Part shown: piece by piece, positions 16,414 to 27,690 of the stretch
How the letters are laid out: the number at the start of each line of letters is the position of its first letter
Position numbering within the stretch: position 1 is the first letter of the stretch
DNA from: Rhodococcus sp. P-2
GTDB lineage: Bacteria > Actinomycetota > Actinomycetes > Mycobacteriales > Mycobacteriaceae
DNA: 64,000 nucleotides
Reading direction: 5' to 3'
Assembly (NCBI RefSeq): GCF_016598535.1
Contig: NZ_CP066779.1
Location: forward strand, 5,454,053-5,518,052
Translations under genes and position numbers: made by a program
Notes under the pieces: model-generated
What the model saw: the letters and a program-made list of their open reading frames with translations, nothing else
What the model was told of the DNA's origin: nothing
Databases searched by the model: none

Positions 16414-17624
16414 GACGCAGCCGGGTTTCCGAACTGACCGTTGAGGATCTTCGTCGGGCTGATGAACTTCAGCTCACTGGTATCCGGGTTCGGGCCGTGG
16501 TTGTCGGAGCTGAAGTTGTAGCGCGAGAGGAATGCGGTCTTGGCATTCTCCTGGACCTCTGCGGTTTCCAGTGCTTCGGCGAGCTTCTTCGGATCGGTCG
16601 AACTGCCGACCTTCTCCGCTGCGGCCGCGACGAGGGGGAATGCGTCGTAGTTGTCCGCGAGGATCAGCGTCGACGGGATCGAGCCCAGCGACGCCATCGT
16701 GTCCACCATCGTGGTGACGAGCGCGTTGTTCGGATCGAACACCGTGCTGGTGAACACCTGCGTCACGAGGTTCTTCACCTGTGGGGTGCCGAGCACACCG
16801 GCGGGCGGATCGTTGGCGATCAGGTTGGTGGCAGAGACCGACGTGTTGCCGATCAACGGCACGTCCCAGCCGAGTCGCTCCAGGCTCTGCAACACGTATC
16901 CGAGCGGGGCGCCGTACGCGTCCAACGCGATTGCCGTTGCACCGGCATTCTTCAGCGACTGCAACTGAGCCGTCATGTCCAGCGCGGCGGCGTCGTACTC
17001 CTCGTTGCCCGCAGCCTTCAAGCCGACCTTCTCGAGCGCACTGGTCATCTCCTCGCCGAAAAGTTCACCGTAGGCGGTACTGCCGTGCAGGACTCCGACG
17101 CTGCTGTAGCTCTTGGTCTTTGCATACTCGGAGATGCCGCGAGCGGTGTCGGTCGCACCCGGAGCCAGGTCGAAGTTCAGCGGGAACTTCGAGGGGTCCG
17201 TCGAATCGGGAGAAGGCGCCATGCTCAGCGAGAGGATGTTGTTCTGCTTGAGGATCGGGAGAACCGCAGCCGCAATCGACGAAGGACCCGAGTTGAGGTA
17301 GAGGTCAGGCTTGTTCCCCGAGTTGATGGCTTCGCGCAGCTTGGTGACGGCGATGGTTGCATCACCCGCGTCGTCGACAGTGGTGAGCTCGATCTGACGG
17401 CCACCGATTCCCCCGGCCTCGTTCTGGACCTGAACGCCGGCCTTGGTGGCCAGCAGCGAGGTCTGCGAGTTCGCCGCGAGAACGCCCTGTGCACTGATCC
17501 CGCCGGTCAACAGCACTCGGTACGGCGAATCCGCGCCACCTTCGGACTCCGAAGAACCACTACACCCCGCGAGAGCCAGAGCCGTCACGGCTACTGCCGC
17601 AACAAGAATGGGCCGACGATTCAT
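16410..17624 (-). CDS. ABC transporter substrate-binding lipoprotein (LivK-like)
   Basis: A 404-residue periplasmic-binding-protein type I receptor. The N-terminus MNRRPILVAAVAVTALALAGC is a lipoprotein signal with lipobox LAGC, so the mature protein is anchored to the outer face of the membrane. The segment GVQVQNEAGGIGGRQIELTT is a hallmark of the leucine-binding protein family. ATG at 17624 is chosen because it starts the signal peptide; the upstream open frame has none. First gene of the transporter operon, with a pair of palindromic sites about 100 bases upstream. Confidence 0.93.
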   Translation of the reverse strand: MNRRPILVAAVAVTALALAGCSGSSESEGGADSPYRVLLTGGISAQGVLAANSQTSLLATKAGVQVQNEAGGIGGRQIELTTVDDAGDATIAVTKLREAINSGNKPDLYLNSGPSSIAAAVLPILKQNNILSLSMAPSPDSTDPSKFPLNFDLAPGATDTARGISEYAKTKSYSSVGVLHGSTAYGELFGEEMTSALEKVGLKAAGNEEYDAAALDMTAQLQSLKNAGATAIALDAYGAPLGYVLQSLERLGWDVPLIGNTSVSATNLIANDPPAGVLGTPQVKNLVTQVFTSTVFDPNNALVTTMVDTMASLGSIPSTLILADNYDAFPLVAAAAEKVGSSTDPKKLAEALETAEVQENAKTAFLSRYNFSSDNHGPNPDTSELKFISPTKILNGQFGNPAAS

Positions 17625-17725
17625 GTCTGCACTCCTAGAACACATGTATGCACCGAACGTCAGGCGAATACCTGACGAAAGAAGGGTCGACCGGTGGACG
17701 CGCCTGATTTGGAGCACCAGCCGAC

Positions 17726-17762
17726 CAAGCATCCGCTTGATGATCTAGCAAGCAGTTGCTTG
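17726..17762 (-). promoter_or_regulatory. Twin palindromic operators upstream of the ABC transporter operon
   Basis: Two copies of the palindrome CAAGC-N4-GCTTG lie at 17726-17739 (central ATCC) and 17749-17762 (central AGTT), with centres 23 bases apart. They are 102-138 bases upstream of the binding-protein start. Perfect arms with differing centres suggest protein binding, probably by a dimeric TetR- or GntR-type repressor encoded elsewhere. The interval 17763-17882 holds no other feature I recognise. Confidence 0.6.
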
Positions 17763-17882
17763 GGTTGGAGCATAGAATGTGATCTGGATAACGTCAAACG
17801 CGTAAAAGAGGATTCATGGAAGCGGACGCTATGCACATTCAGGTCGCCTCGACAGACCGATTCCCGCTGGGTGGAAACGCCA

Positions 17883-17942
17883 AAACGGCCCCACGCCCTG
17901 CGGGATTCGATGAAATGAATCCGACAGGGCGTGGAGCCGTTT
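17883..17942 (-). terminator. Terminator of the dnaK-grpE-dnaJ-hspR operon
   Basis: A long inverted repeat just after the hspR stop. The outer arms AAACGGCCCCACGCCCTG and CAGGGCGTGGAGCCGTTT carry one mismatch, and an inner stem GGATTC/GAATCC closes an eight-base loop. On the minus strand it ends in GCCGTTTT. The near symmetry means it may also stop transcription coming the other way. Confidence 0.85.
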
Positions 17943-17956
17943 GTGACTAGGTCCGA

Positions 17957-18367
17957 CTACCGCTGGTTGCGGGGTTTCCAGACCACCAACGCGTTGTTGC
18001 GCGGAATCGGAACGAGGTCCCGGCGGTAGCCCGCATGGACTTTCGCGATTTCCTCGGCCAATTCGCGGACGCGATGCTGCAAAGCCTCGACCTGGTTGGT
18101 CAGTTCGATGATCCGTTTGATTCCGGCAAGGTTGACGCCCTCGTCCTGCGAAAGCCGTTGCACCTCACGAAGAAGCGCAACATCACGCGGGGAGTAGCGT
18201 CGTCCTCCACCAGTGGTTCGGTGAGGGGTGACCAAACCGAGTCGATCGTAGTTGCGCAAGGTCTGCGCATGCATTCCGGCCAACTCGGCTGCCACCGAGA
18301 TCACGAAGATCTGGGCGTCAGGATCGACCGTCGCATCCCATTGATTCTGCGGTCGTTCGGTCATCAT
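17957..18367 (-). CDS. hspR: MerR-family heat shock repressor HspR
   Basis: A 136-residue repressor. The MerR-type helix-turn-helix is visible as [39 protein letters not shown], with the later segment [12 protein letters not shown] and a C-terminal coiled coil. HspR binds HAIR sites and represses the dnaK operon, using DnaK as co-repressor. ATG at 18367 overlaps the dnaJ stop (ATGA); a GTG four codons earlier is less likely. Two HAIR-like sites are present upstream of dnaK in this window, consistent with autoregulation. Fourth gene of the operon, as in mycobacteria and Streptomyces. Confidence 0.95.
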   Translation of the reverse strand: MMTERPQNQWDATVDPDAQIFVISVAAELAGMHAQTLRNYDRLGLVTPHRTTGGGRRYSPRDVALLREVQRLSQDEGVNLAGIKRIIELTNQVEALQHRVRELAEEIAKVHAGYRRDLVPIPRNNALVVWKPRNQR

Positions 18368-19536
18368 GCACCGGCCCACCCGGCCCGTGGATCGAACCCG
18401 CTCGCCTTCTCGGCTTCGAGATAGGTCTTCAGCGCTTCGATCGCCGGGTCGTCCAACTTCTGCGGGACGGATACCTTGACGGTGACCAGAAGATCACCAG
18501 CACCATCGGGACGCTTGGGGATACCGCGTCCGCGAACTCGCAGAATGCGTCCGTCCACCGTCCCGGCCGGAACCTTCACTCCGACACGGCCCTCCAGAGT
18601 CGGCACGGACAGTGTCGTGCCGAGCACCAGTTCGCCGTAGCTCACCGGAACCGTCAGAGTCAGGTCGTCACCGTTGCGGCCGAAGACGCTGTCGGGCTTG
18701 ACGCGGATGTTGACGAACAGGTCACCGGCCGGTGCTCCGCGGAGGCCCGCTTCGCCCTTGCCCTTGAGCCTGATCTTCTGACCGTCACTCACGCCGGCGG
18801 GCACGCGAACCGTGATGGTCCGTGTCCGGTTGGTGACGCCGCTACCGTGGCAGTCCTCGCACGGCGAGTCGATGATCGAGCCGGTTCCCCGGCAATCGTC
18901 GCACGGCTCACTGAATCCGAAGGCGCCCTGGTTCCGGCTGACAACGCCGGTTCCGTTGCAATGCGGGCACACTCGCGGGCTGGTGCCTGGCTTCGCGCCG
19001 CTGCCGTGGCACGTGGTGCACGACGTCGGACTTGTCAGACGAAGTGGGACGGTGACACCGAGCGCTGCTTCACGGAAGGCGAGCGTCGTCTCGGTCTCGA
19101 GATCCTTGCCTCGACGCGGGCGGTTGGGTGCGGCTGTGCGCTGGCCCGCTCCCCCGCGGTTGAACAATCCGCCGAAGATGTCGCCGAGACCCGAGTCCTG
19201 CGCGCCGGCACCGCCGCCGAACAGATCGTTGATGTCGAAACCGCCGGCGCCGGGGTTGAATCCGCCGCCGCCTTGGGCGCGGGGGCCGAAGCCTCCGCTG
19301 GCAAAGAGGCGCCTGGCCTCGTCGTACTCCTTGCGCTTGTCCGGATCGGACAGAACGGCATGAGCTTCACTGACGGACTTGAAACGCTCTTCGGCCTTCG
19401 CATCGTCAGGGTTGGCGTCGGGATGAAGATCCCGAGCCAGCTTGCGATACGCCTTCTTGATTTCGTCGGCCGTCGCGGTGGACGAGACGCCCAGCTCCTT
19501 GTAGAAGTCCTTCTCGATCCACTCCCGTTGACTCAC
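18364..19536 (-). CDS. dnaJ: Chaperone DnaJ (DnaJ1, Hsp40)
   Basis: A 390-residue co-chaperone that stimulates DnaK ATPase and delivers unfolded clients. The J domain covers residues about 10-75 with HPD in [11 protein letters not shown] Gly/Phe-rich linker follows ([14 protein letters not shown]). Four zinc-binding repeats [24 protein letters not shown] and CEDCHGSG come next, then the C-terminal substrate domain. GTG start at 19536 with GGAGACG upstream, 22 bases after the grpE stop. Its own stop overlaps hspR. Linkage to hspR marks this as the DnaJ1 type. Confidence 0.96.
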   Translation of the reverse strand: MSQREWIEKDFYKELGVSSTATADEIKKAYRKLARDLHPDANPDDAKAEERFKSVSEAHAVLSDPDKRKEYDEARRLFASGGFGPRAQGGGGFNPGAGGFDINDLFGGGAGAQDSGLGDIFGGLFNRGGAGQRTAAPNRPRRGKDLETETTLAFREAALGVTVPLRLTSPTSCTTCHGSGAKPGTSPRVCPHCNGTGVVSRNQGAFGFSEPCDDCRGTGSIIDSPCEDCHGSGVTNRTRTITVRVPAGVSDGQKIRLKGKGEAGLRGAPAGDLFVNIRVKPDSVFGRNGDDLTLTVPVSYGELVLGTTLSVPTLEGRVGVKVPAGTVDGRILRVRGRGIPKRPDGAGDLLVTVKVSVPQKLDDPAIEALKTYLEAEKASGFDPRAGWAGA

Positions 19537-19558
19537 TGGGCGTCTCCTCCTCTCACTC

Positions 19559-20151
19559 TTACTTCGCTTCTTGTTCTGAACCGTCTGCAGGCTTGTCGCC
19601 TACCCGGTCCGTCACGGCCACCATCGCGGTCCGAAGGACCCGGTCGCCGAGCTTGTAACCCTTGCGCATGACCGTCCCGAGTACGGGGTCGTGGCCTTCG
19701 CCTTCATGCTGCACCGCTTCGTGGAGTGCGGGATCGAAATCGTCACCCTCGTTACCGAAGTCGGTCAAACCCAGACCCGTCAGGGTCGTGTTGAGCTTGT
19801 CCGCGAGTGCACGCAGTGGACCCGATTCGAGGTCACCGTGTGCCCGGGCGCGATCCAGGTCGTCGAGGATTCCGATGAGCTCGGTGATGACCGAAGCCCG
19901 CGCGGTTTCCTTGATGACCTGCTTGTCACGCTCGACGCGACGACGGTAGTTGGTGAACTCCGCCTGAAGTCGCTGCAGATCCGCAGTTCGTTCGGCGAGC
20001 TGATCGGTGGCGGATGCTTCCTCCACGATCGACTCTGCTTCCTGAACTACCCCTGTGTCTTCCGAGTCGAGCGGCGGCAGGGATTCCCCCGCCGCCTCTC
20101 CTTGTGCACCGGTCTCGGGGTCGACCGGGTTGTTCTCGGGGTTGTCCGAGG

Positions 20152-20155
<4 letters not shown>
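19559..20155 (-). CDS. grpE: Nucleotide exchange factor GrpE
   Basis: A 198-residue protein that opens the DnaK nucleotide cleft to release ADP. The N-terminal half is acidic and coiled-coil ([20 protein letters not shown]). The C-terminal beta domain shows [15 protein letters not shown] and [22 protein letters not shown], diagnostic of GrpE. The GTG start at 20155 overlaps the dnaK stop (GTGA), so translation is coupled. Confidence 0.96.
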
Positions 20156-22005
<1,850 letters not shown>

Positions 22006-22079
22006 AGTGTTCCTACCTTTCGTTCTGCGGTTCTCTGCCCGAGTGGTTGATCTCGAACATGACCGCGAGTTTTTCGCTT

Positions 22080-22100
22080 GGTGAGCGTCCTCCGCTCAAG
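22080..22100 (-). promoter_or_regulatory. HAIR-like HspR operator, dnaK-proximal
   Basis: GGTGAGC-N7-GCTCAAG, an imperfect match to the HspR palindrome CTTGAGT-N7-ACTCAAG. It lies 75-95 bases upstream of the dnaK ATG, just downstream of a possible minus-strand promoter whose TTGACT starts near 22126, where a repressor would block transcription. Confidence 0.7.
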
Positions 22101-22134
22101 TTTGCCTCCGACCGTAGCCGGGAGTCAACTCGAA

Positions 22135-22155
22135 GTTGAGCCGGGGGCGCTCAAG
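22135..22155 (-). promoter_or_regulatory. HAIR-like HspR operator, distal
   Basis: GTTGAGC-N7-GCTCAAG, with a perfect inner palindrome TTGAGC/GCTCAA. Its centre is 55 bases from the first site. It lies about 90 bases before the divergent membrane-protein gene at 22247, so HspR might affect both directions. Together with site 1 this resembles the multi-site HspR-controlled dnaK promoters known in actinobacteria. Confidence 0.8.
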
Positions 22156-22246
22156 CTTGTCGAAATGGTCAACTACAGCCCACGTAGATTTGTTCCCGCC
22201 TTCCCCGAAAAGCCGAAAAAGTGTGCCACATCACTTCCAGATCTGT

Positions 22247-22843
22247 ATGAATGGCTACGATCGGCCGGTGACCGATCCCGACAATCCTCGCGTTCGACCT
22301 GCTCGACCGGCGCCGGCGCGCCCAGCCCCCGAGCGACCCGACGTCTCGGTTCGGCCGCTCCGACCTGCAGCGAACGACGAGACGCCCAAAGCCGTGACGT
22401 TGTCTACTTCTGCCTGGATCGGCTCGTTCGTCGTCCTGGCCGGTATCGCCGGAGTGGTAGTCACCAGCCTCGACGACGTCCGGTCAGCCCTCGAGGAATC
22501 GACTGCGCGCGACAATCCCGGATACTCGTCCACCGACATCTCCGATGCCGTGACGGTCGTCCTGGTGGGCAGCGGCGGCGGCGCTCTCGTCCTGGTCCTG
22601 CTCGCACTCATGAGCCTTCAACTCCTCCGTGCCCGCAAGAACGCCGGGCGGGCGATGACGGCGATCGTGGGAGTCGTGAGCATCGCGGCCGGACTCGGCT
22701 TCATGTCTCTGGTCGACGGCGCTGCGGATATCGGCGCTGGAGTTCTGAGATGGGGTCCGATTCTCTACTGCGTCCTTGTCGCAGTGGCGGCGATCGCTCC
22801 GTTCACTCCCGGTGTCAGCACCTGGTTGCGAGTACGCCGATGA
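22247..22843 (+). CDS. Hypothetical membrane protein with a proline-rich cytoplasmic head
   Basis: About 198 residues. A basic Pro/Arg/Ala-rich N-terminus (RPARPAPARPAPERPDVSVRP) precedes about four transmembrane helices: STSAWIGSFVVLAGIAGVVV, then a loop DDVRSALEESTARDNPGYSS, then three helices. The start is uncertain. ATG at 22247 is used, but GTG at 22268 (MTDPDNP-type beginning) is plausible and neither has a clear Shine-Dalgarno site. The stop overlaps the next gene (ATGA). It is divergent from dnaK across the HAIR sites. I recognise no functional family. Confidence 0.75.
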   Translation: MNGYDRPVTDPDNPRVRPARPAPARPAPERPDVSVRPLRPAANDETPKAVTLSTSAWIGSFVVLAGIAGVVVTSLDDVRSALEESTARDNPGYSSTDISDAVTVVLVGSGGGALVLVLLALMSLQLLRARKNAGRAMTAIVGVVSIAAGLGFMSLVDGAADIGAGVLRWGPILYCVLVAVAAIAPFTPGVSTWLRVRR

Positions 22844-23844
22844 AGGTTCACGTACAACTCGACTCCGCGCCGGGCGCGGGCGCTGCTCGCAGCCGTGAAC
22901 TCGCGGAGACCGGCGCCGGCGGCCTGTTCACCTTCGAGGGACCACACGACGTGTTCTTCCCACTCGTCGAAGCGGCATCGGCCGTCGACCTCGACCTGAT
23001 GACCAACGTCGCCATCGCGTTCCCCCGCAGTCCCATGCATCTGGCGCATTCGGCCAACGACCTGCAGTTGCTCAGTCGCGGGCACTTTCGCCTGGGTCTC
23101 GGATCGCAGATCAAACCGCACATCGAAAAACGCTACAGCGCAACGTGGTCGCGTCCAGCGGCCCGCATGAAGGAGACGGTCGCCGCGGTCAAGGCGATCT
23201 TCACGGCATGGGAGAACACTTCGACGCTGAACTTCCGCGGCGAGTTCTACACCCACACACTGATGCCACCGACGTTCGATCCCGGCCCCAATCCCTATGG
23301 GCCGCCGCCCATCCTGATGGGGGCACTCGGGCCGGTGATGACCCGAACGGCGGCGGAGGTGGCCGACGGACTACTGGTCATGCCGTTCCACACACACCGC
23401 CATTTCCTCGAACGAACACTTCCGGCCGTCGATGCCGGTCTTCGTGAATCCGGCCGCACCCGAGAAGAATTCACGATCATCCCGCAGGTCATCGTCGGCG
23501 TCGGCCGCGGCGACGAACAACTCGCCGCGGCTGCACGAGGCGTCCGAGCCCTGCTCTCGTTCTACGGTTCGACGCCCGCATACCGTCCGGTGCTCGACGT
23601 CGAAGGGTGGGGCGAGGTCCAACCGGAACTCAATGCCCTGTCCAAGCGAGGCGGCTACGCCGACATGGCGTCACTGATCACCGATCCGATGCTGACCACA
23701 CTCGCCGTCGTCGGCACCCCCGAAGAGTGTGCGGCCGAGATTCGGCGGCGGTTCGGCGAGCATGCCGACGAGGTGTGCTGCTACTTCCCCGGTTACGACG
23801 CAGAACCGGCCGACGTGGCGTCGCTGATCTCGTCTCTCGACTGA
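22840..23844 (+). CDS. Luciferase-like (LLM class) oxidoreductase, probably F420-dependent
   Basis: A 334-residue TIM-barrel protein. Typical LLM segments are FTFEGPHDVFFPLVEAAS, DLMTNVAIAFPRSPMHLAHSA, RGHFRLGLGSQIKPHIEKRY and PPPILMGALGPVMTRTAAEVADGLLV. In actinobacteria most such enzymes use coenzyme F420 rather than FMN; FMN cannot be excluded from sequence. The substrate is unknown. The start ATG overlaps the stop of the membrane-protein gene (ATGA), and the convergent azoreductase ends five bases after its stop. Confidence 0.88.
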   Translation: MKVHVQLDSAPGAGAARSRELAETGAGGLFTFEGPHDVFFPLVEAASAVDLDLMTNVAIAFPRSPMHLAHSANDLQLLSRGHFRLGLGSQIKPHIEKRYSATWSRPAARMKETVAAVKAIFTAWENTSTLNFRGEFYTHTLMPPTFDPGPNPYGPPPILMGALGPVMTRTAAEVADGLLVMPFHTHRHFLERTLPAVDAGLRESGRTREEFTIIPQVIVGVGRGDEQLAAAARGVRALLSFYGSTPAYRPVLDVEGWGEVQPELNALSKRGGYADMASLITDPMLTTLAVVGTPEECAAEIRRRFGEHADEVCCYFPGYDAEPADVASLISSLD

Positions 23845-23849
23845 ACTGC

Positions 23850-24494
23850 TCAGGCTCGCAGAGTGCGTGCCAGCTCGACGAGCGATTCCCGGGCAGCGCG
23901 CAGGCTTTCGTCACCCTGCTCGATCAGAGGTGCCATCGCCGGAATACGGTGCGCCAACGTCAGTTCCGCGGTGATGACGGAGACATCCATTCCCATCGAC
24001 ACCCCGAGCACCTGCACGAGTGGCGGGACGGTGTGATCGTTGGCCTCGTTCCCCGAACCCGGCCCATAGGTGTTCCCACGGCTGGACACGATCACCACCG
24101 GCTTACCGGCCAGCGGCTGAGTGCGCGTGTCGAAAGGCACCGTCGTCCCCAGGACGTGTACGTAATCGATCCATGCCTTCAACGTGGACGGGATCGACCA
24201 GTTGTACATCGGTGCACCGATCACGACTACGTCCGCAGCGATGAGTTGCTCGATGATCCGAGCCTGCAGTGCTTCCGCGGCGGGATCCGGAATCTCCCCA
24301 TCGACTCGCAAGCGTGGTGCGTAGTGCAGGGCCGCATCCGCGAGGTGCGGCAACGGATCCCGATGCAGGTCCACCGTCACCGTCGTGTGATCCGGGCTGT
24401 TCTTCGACCACTGCTGAGCGAACAGGGCAGTCAGATCACGCGAGGTCGAGTTGTGGAGTTCGGCAGACGAATCGATGTGAAGTAGCTGTGGCAT
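23850..24494 (-). CDS. FMN-dependent NADH-azoreductase (AzoR family)
   Basis: A 214-residue flavodoxin-fold quinone/azo reductase. Hallmarks are [19 protein letters not shown] for the FMN phosphate loop, [19 protein letters not shown] and [12 protein letters not shown]. It transfers electrons in pairs from NAD(P)H to quinones or azo dyes and usually protects against thiol or quinone stress. It lies 23 bases downstream of the MFS exporter gene on the same strand, a pairing that suggests detoxification plus efflux of an aromatic compound. Confidence 0.9.
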   Translation of the reverse strand: MPQLLHIDSSAELHNSTSRDLTALFAQQWSKNSPDHTTVTVDLHRDPLPHLADAALHYAPRLRVDGEIPDPAAEALQARIIEQLIAADVVVIGAPMYNWSIPSTLKAWIDYVHVLGTTVPFDTRTQPLAGKPVVIVSSRGNTYGPGSGNEANDHTVPPLVQVLGVSMGMDVSVITAELTLAHRIPAMAPLIEQGDESLRAARESLVELARTLRA

Positions 24495-24517
24495 CCCTCA
24501 TCACTACCAGAGCGCGC

Positions 24518-26101
24518 TCAACTCTTCTCCGCGGCGAGATCGGATTCTGCCGCGTACTGCGCCAGCAGAACACGTTCGCGCTCGCGATGCGGATAGAAGA
24601 ACGTCACCACCGCGGCCCCGGCGCACACGATGATGATCGCCGCGATGTAGGCGTTTGTATCCCCGTCCAGGAAGGCGTTTTTGGCGGCGGTCATGATTTG
24701 GTCCGCGTATTGCGGGTAGCGTTCCGCCAGAACTTCGGCGCTGGAGAAAGATTTGGTGAGCGCGGCCTGAGTTTCGGGAGTCACCTCCGATGCGTTCGGT
24801 GATGACGAGATCGCATTACCCAACGATTTTGCGTACCCGGCCGTGAGTATTCCGCCGAGAATCGACTGCATGATGGCCCCGCCCAGGTCACGTTGCAGGT
24901 CCGACGTTCCCGACGCCATACCCGCGCGATGCACGGGAACGGATCCGGTCAGCGAACGAGATGCCGGTGTGCCGGCCAGGCCGACGCCGATGCCGACCAG
25001 TGCGTAGGCCAGCGCGACCTGCCAGTACTGGGTGCTTTCGTTCCACAGGAACAGCGCGACGAACAACCCCAGAACGACGAACAAGTAGCCGGAGAGCAGT
25101 GTGACGCGGGCGCCGTACTTTTCGATCATGGTCGCCGAGCGCGGCGCAACGATCACCATCGCCAGCGCAGCCGGAATGATGGCCGCACCGGCTGCCAGCG
25201 TCGAGTAGCCGAGGACGTTCTGCAGGAACTGCTGGCCGATGAACATCGCACCCATGAGCGAACCGAACACGACCAAACCGCCCACCGCCGCGACCCAGAA
25301 GGTCGGGCGCGCGGCTACGTGAAGATCGAACAACGGATTGACCGCGCGTCGCTGTTGCAGGAAGAACCCGATACCCGCGACGACCGCTATCGCCCCGAGC
25401 ACGAGAGCCAACGTGCCCGAACCCTTCACCGGCGCGAAGTTGATGGACAACACCAGCGCCCCGATGAAGACGATCGACACTGTGCCGCCGAGGTGATCGA
25501 CCCGCTCGGTCGTCTCGTTGACGTGAGCGGGCACCAACACCAGCGAACAGATCAGGGCCACGAGAGCCAACGGAAGGGTGACGAAGAAGACCGAACCCCA
25601 GTGAAACTGCTCGAGCAGCGCCCCCGAGACGATCGGACCGAGTGCTGAAATCGCGCCACCGATTGCCGACCACATGGCAATCGCCTTGGTTCGTGCCGGC
25701 CCGGCCCACAGCGCCGTGATGATCGCCAGCGTCGTCGGGAATGCCAGACCTGCCGACACGCCCCCGACTATCCGAGCGAGGAACAGCACTTCGAAGTTCC
25801 CGGCGAATCCCGCAACGATCGACGCCGGAATGGACAGCGCCATACCGGTGACAAGCAACATCTTGCGGCCGTATCGGTCTCCCAAGGCCCCCAGGTAGAG
25901 CACCGTTCCGGCCAGGCCGAGCGAGTACCCGACCGCGATCAGGTTCAGTTGCGTCTGGCTGGCGTCGAAGGCCCGCCCGATGTCCGGCAGCGCGACATTC
26001 GCGACCGAGAGATTGAGGTTCGCAACCGCAGCGACCAGGATGAGCGTCCCCAGGACGAGGGTGGCTCGATCCGGTGAAGCGGACTTGATGTCACTCGCCA
26101 T
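24518..26101 (-). CDS. MFS drug exporter of the DHA2 (EmrB/QacA) type, 14 helices
   Basis: A 527-residue membrane protein. The count of helices, the motif GDRYGRKMLLVTG after helix 2 (motif A) and GGVSAGLAFPTTLAIITALW (motif D1-like) identify a proton-driven multidrug antiporter. The last helix is followed by a basic tail HREREVLLAQ-like region. It is first in a two-gene unit with the azoreductase. No regulator gene is adjacent. The 104 bases upstream to the iniC end hold no recognised operator. Confidence 0.92.
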   Translation of the reverse strand: MASDIKSASPDRATLVLGTLILVAAVANLNLSVANVALPDIGRAFDASQTQLNLIAVGYSLGLAGTVLYLGALGDRYGRKMLLVTGMALSIPASIVAGFAGNFEVLFLARIVGGVSAGLAFPTTLAIITALWAGPARTKAIAMWSAIGGAISALGPIVSGALLEQFHWGSVFFVTLPLALVALICSLVLVPAHVNETTERVDHLGGTVSIVFIGALVLSINFAPVKGSGTLALVLGAIAVVAGIGFFLQQRRAVNPLFDLHVAARPTFWVAAVGGLVVFGSLMGAMFIGQQFLQNVLGYSTLAAGAAIIPAALAMVIVAPRSATMIEKYGARVTLLSGYLFVVLGLFVALFLWNESTQYWQVALAYALVGIGVGLAGTPASRSLTGSVPVHRAGMASGTSDLQRDLGGAIMQSILGGILTAGYAKSLGNAISSSPNASEVTPETQAALTKSFSSAEVLAERYPQYADQIMTAAKNAFLDGDTNAYIAAIIIVCAGAAVVTFFYPHRERERVLLAQYAAESDLAAEKS

Positions 26102-26205
26102 GCGCGTGCTCCCATCGAGGTGGGACCCGGACCTGGGAGTTACGCCCGGATCATCCCGAACTCAAGATAGAACCCTCTCCAAGCGCTCGCACAGTGAACG
26201 GGTCC

Positions 26206-27690
26206 CTATTCGGGCACAATTTCAGCCAAGACGCCCTCGGCGCTGCGGGCAGCAACCAGGCAGGCGCGCGAGGTAAACCTGTCGAAGAGCGGATGCCTGG
26301 ACAACTCGCGCCATCGCCGGACAGCCGCGGTAGCCCGCGCACGCTGCACCTCCGGCGATTCTTCCGGTTCGCAGCCCAGACGATCACTGGCCCGGATTCC
26401 GTAGCCACCGATCAGTCTTTGCAGTTGTGCCAGGTCGTCGGGTGGCAGATCCGTGTGTACCGAACGAAGTCGCCCGAGCAGTCGAAGTTCGTGGAAACCG
26501 TGAACGTCGGCGAGCAACCGTTGTGCCTCTGCCGCGATCTGATCGCCTTCCTCACTCGGATCGGCTTCGAGGATCCGGCCCAACGTCACCAGTGCTGTGT
26601 GCGATTTCAGTTGATCCGCGCGCTGCCCGAATTGAACGTCGATCACCTGACGCAGTTCGTCCAGTCCGCTTCGCTCCAACAATTCCGCGGCCAGGGACGG
26701 GGAATCAGTGGCGCCCAGCTTGATCGACGTCACGGCGAGACGAATTCCGAAGAGCCCGAACCGATCGGCCAACTGCGCGCGCATGGCCGCGTCGACCGGA
26801 AGCGGACTGTCCTGCCTGGCAAAACGGTCCGCGGAGAGCAGCGCAAGGCTCAGATCCTCGGCCGGAACCTGCGCGAGCGCCGAGAAGGCCGCGAACTCAC
26901 TCTGCCGCATCGTCCGAGCAGCGAGGGCGAGCAAACCTGCCACCGGAACCACCGACTGGCACAGGCCGGTTCGCTCCAACTCCTCGGCAAATCGTGCCGC
27001 GACGTCCTTCGCCGAGGACAACGCGTCGAGTCTGCCTGCGCCGACCTCGTCAGCGCGCGAGAGAACACCGATCACTCCGAGCGGGCCGGATTCTCCGCCG
27101 ACATGATCAGCGATCTTCCCGAGGAACTGCATGTCGCTGGCGTTCAGGGCGCGCAGCAGATAGACCACTGCATCCGCGCCCGGTGCCCCGCCGTCGGGAA
27201 CAAGCATGTCCCAGGTTCTGGCCGAAACCTCGGTCGAGAGCGACGAGGTACCAGGGGTGTCGATGATCGTCGTGCGAGCCAATGCCGAAGACGGCCAGTC
27301 GACGTCGATGCGGTCCACCGAGTCTGCGGTGTACTCCCCCAGATCGAACGTGAGCCTGCCGTCGCGGCGCGTCACCGGCACGTTGAACTCGGCACCGTTC
27401 TCGGCCGTCGCGGTCACCTGCGGCGTTGTCCCGTTCCGATACCAGGTGACGACGCGCGTGCACTCCGTCGCGTCGGTCGGCGCTATATCCTGTCCGACAA
27501 GCGAATTGAGCAGTGTCGACTTACCCGCTTTGAGGGAGCCGGCGAGCGCCACTCGGAGTGGCTCGTCGAGCCTGGCTGCACATTCTTCCAACTGGGCTCG
27601 CGTCTGCGGCTGGTCCGCGTAGACCCGTCTGGCGTGGTCGATCAGTGCGTGTGCCGACTCCACGGCGGTCAGAGCAGTCGCGGCATTCAT
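26206..27690 (-). CDS. iniC: IniC-like dynamin-family GTPase
   Basis: A 494-residue GTPase close in length to mycobacterial IniC. The G1 motif GSLKAGKST is at residues 51-59, and G3 is DTPGTSS. The late region is helical with many Arg and Leu residues (AVRRWRELSRHPLFDRF). In mycobacteria iniC belongs to the isoniazid-inducible operon and works with IniA, a membrane-fission dynamin-like protein, in the response to cell-wall damage. The start overlaps the iniA stop (ATGA). The role here is inferred from family and gene order. Confidence 0.88.
   Translation of the reverse strand: MNAATALTAVESAHALIDHARRVYADQPQTRAQLEECAARLDEPLRVALAGSLKAGKSTLLNSLVGQDIAPTDATECTRVVTWYRNGTTPQVTATAENGAEFNVPVTRRDGRLTFDLGEYTADSVDRIDVDWPSSALARTTIIDTPGTSSLSTEVSARTWDMLVPDGGAPGADAVVYLLRALNASDMQFLGKIADHVGGESGPLGVIGVLSRADEVGAGRLDALSSAKDVAARFAEELERTGLCQSVVPVAGLLALAARTMRQSEFAAFSALAQVPAEDLSLALLSADRFARQDSPLPVDAAMRAQLADRFGLFGIRLAVTSIKLGATDSPSLAAELLERSGLDELRQVIDVQFGQRADQLKSHTALVTLGRILEADPSEEGDQIAAEAQRLLADVHGFHELRLLGRLRSVHTDLPPDDLAQLQRLIGGYGIRASDRLGCEPEESPEVQRARATAAVRRWRELSRHPLFDRFTSRACLVAARSAEGVLAEIVPE

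Noticed and set aside
22078-22839. N-terminal extension of the LLM oxidoreductase frame through the membrane-protein gene
   Set aside because: The Arg-rich translation is a frame shadow; the 22840 ATG has the ATGA overlap and the family N-terminus.
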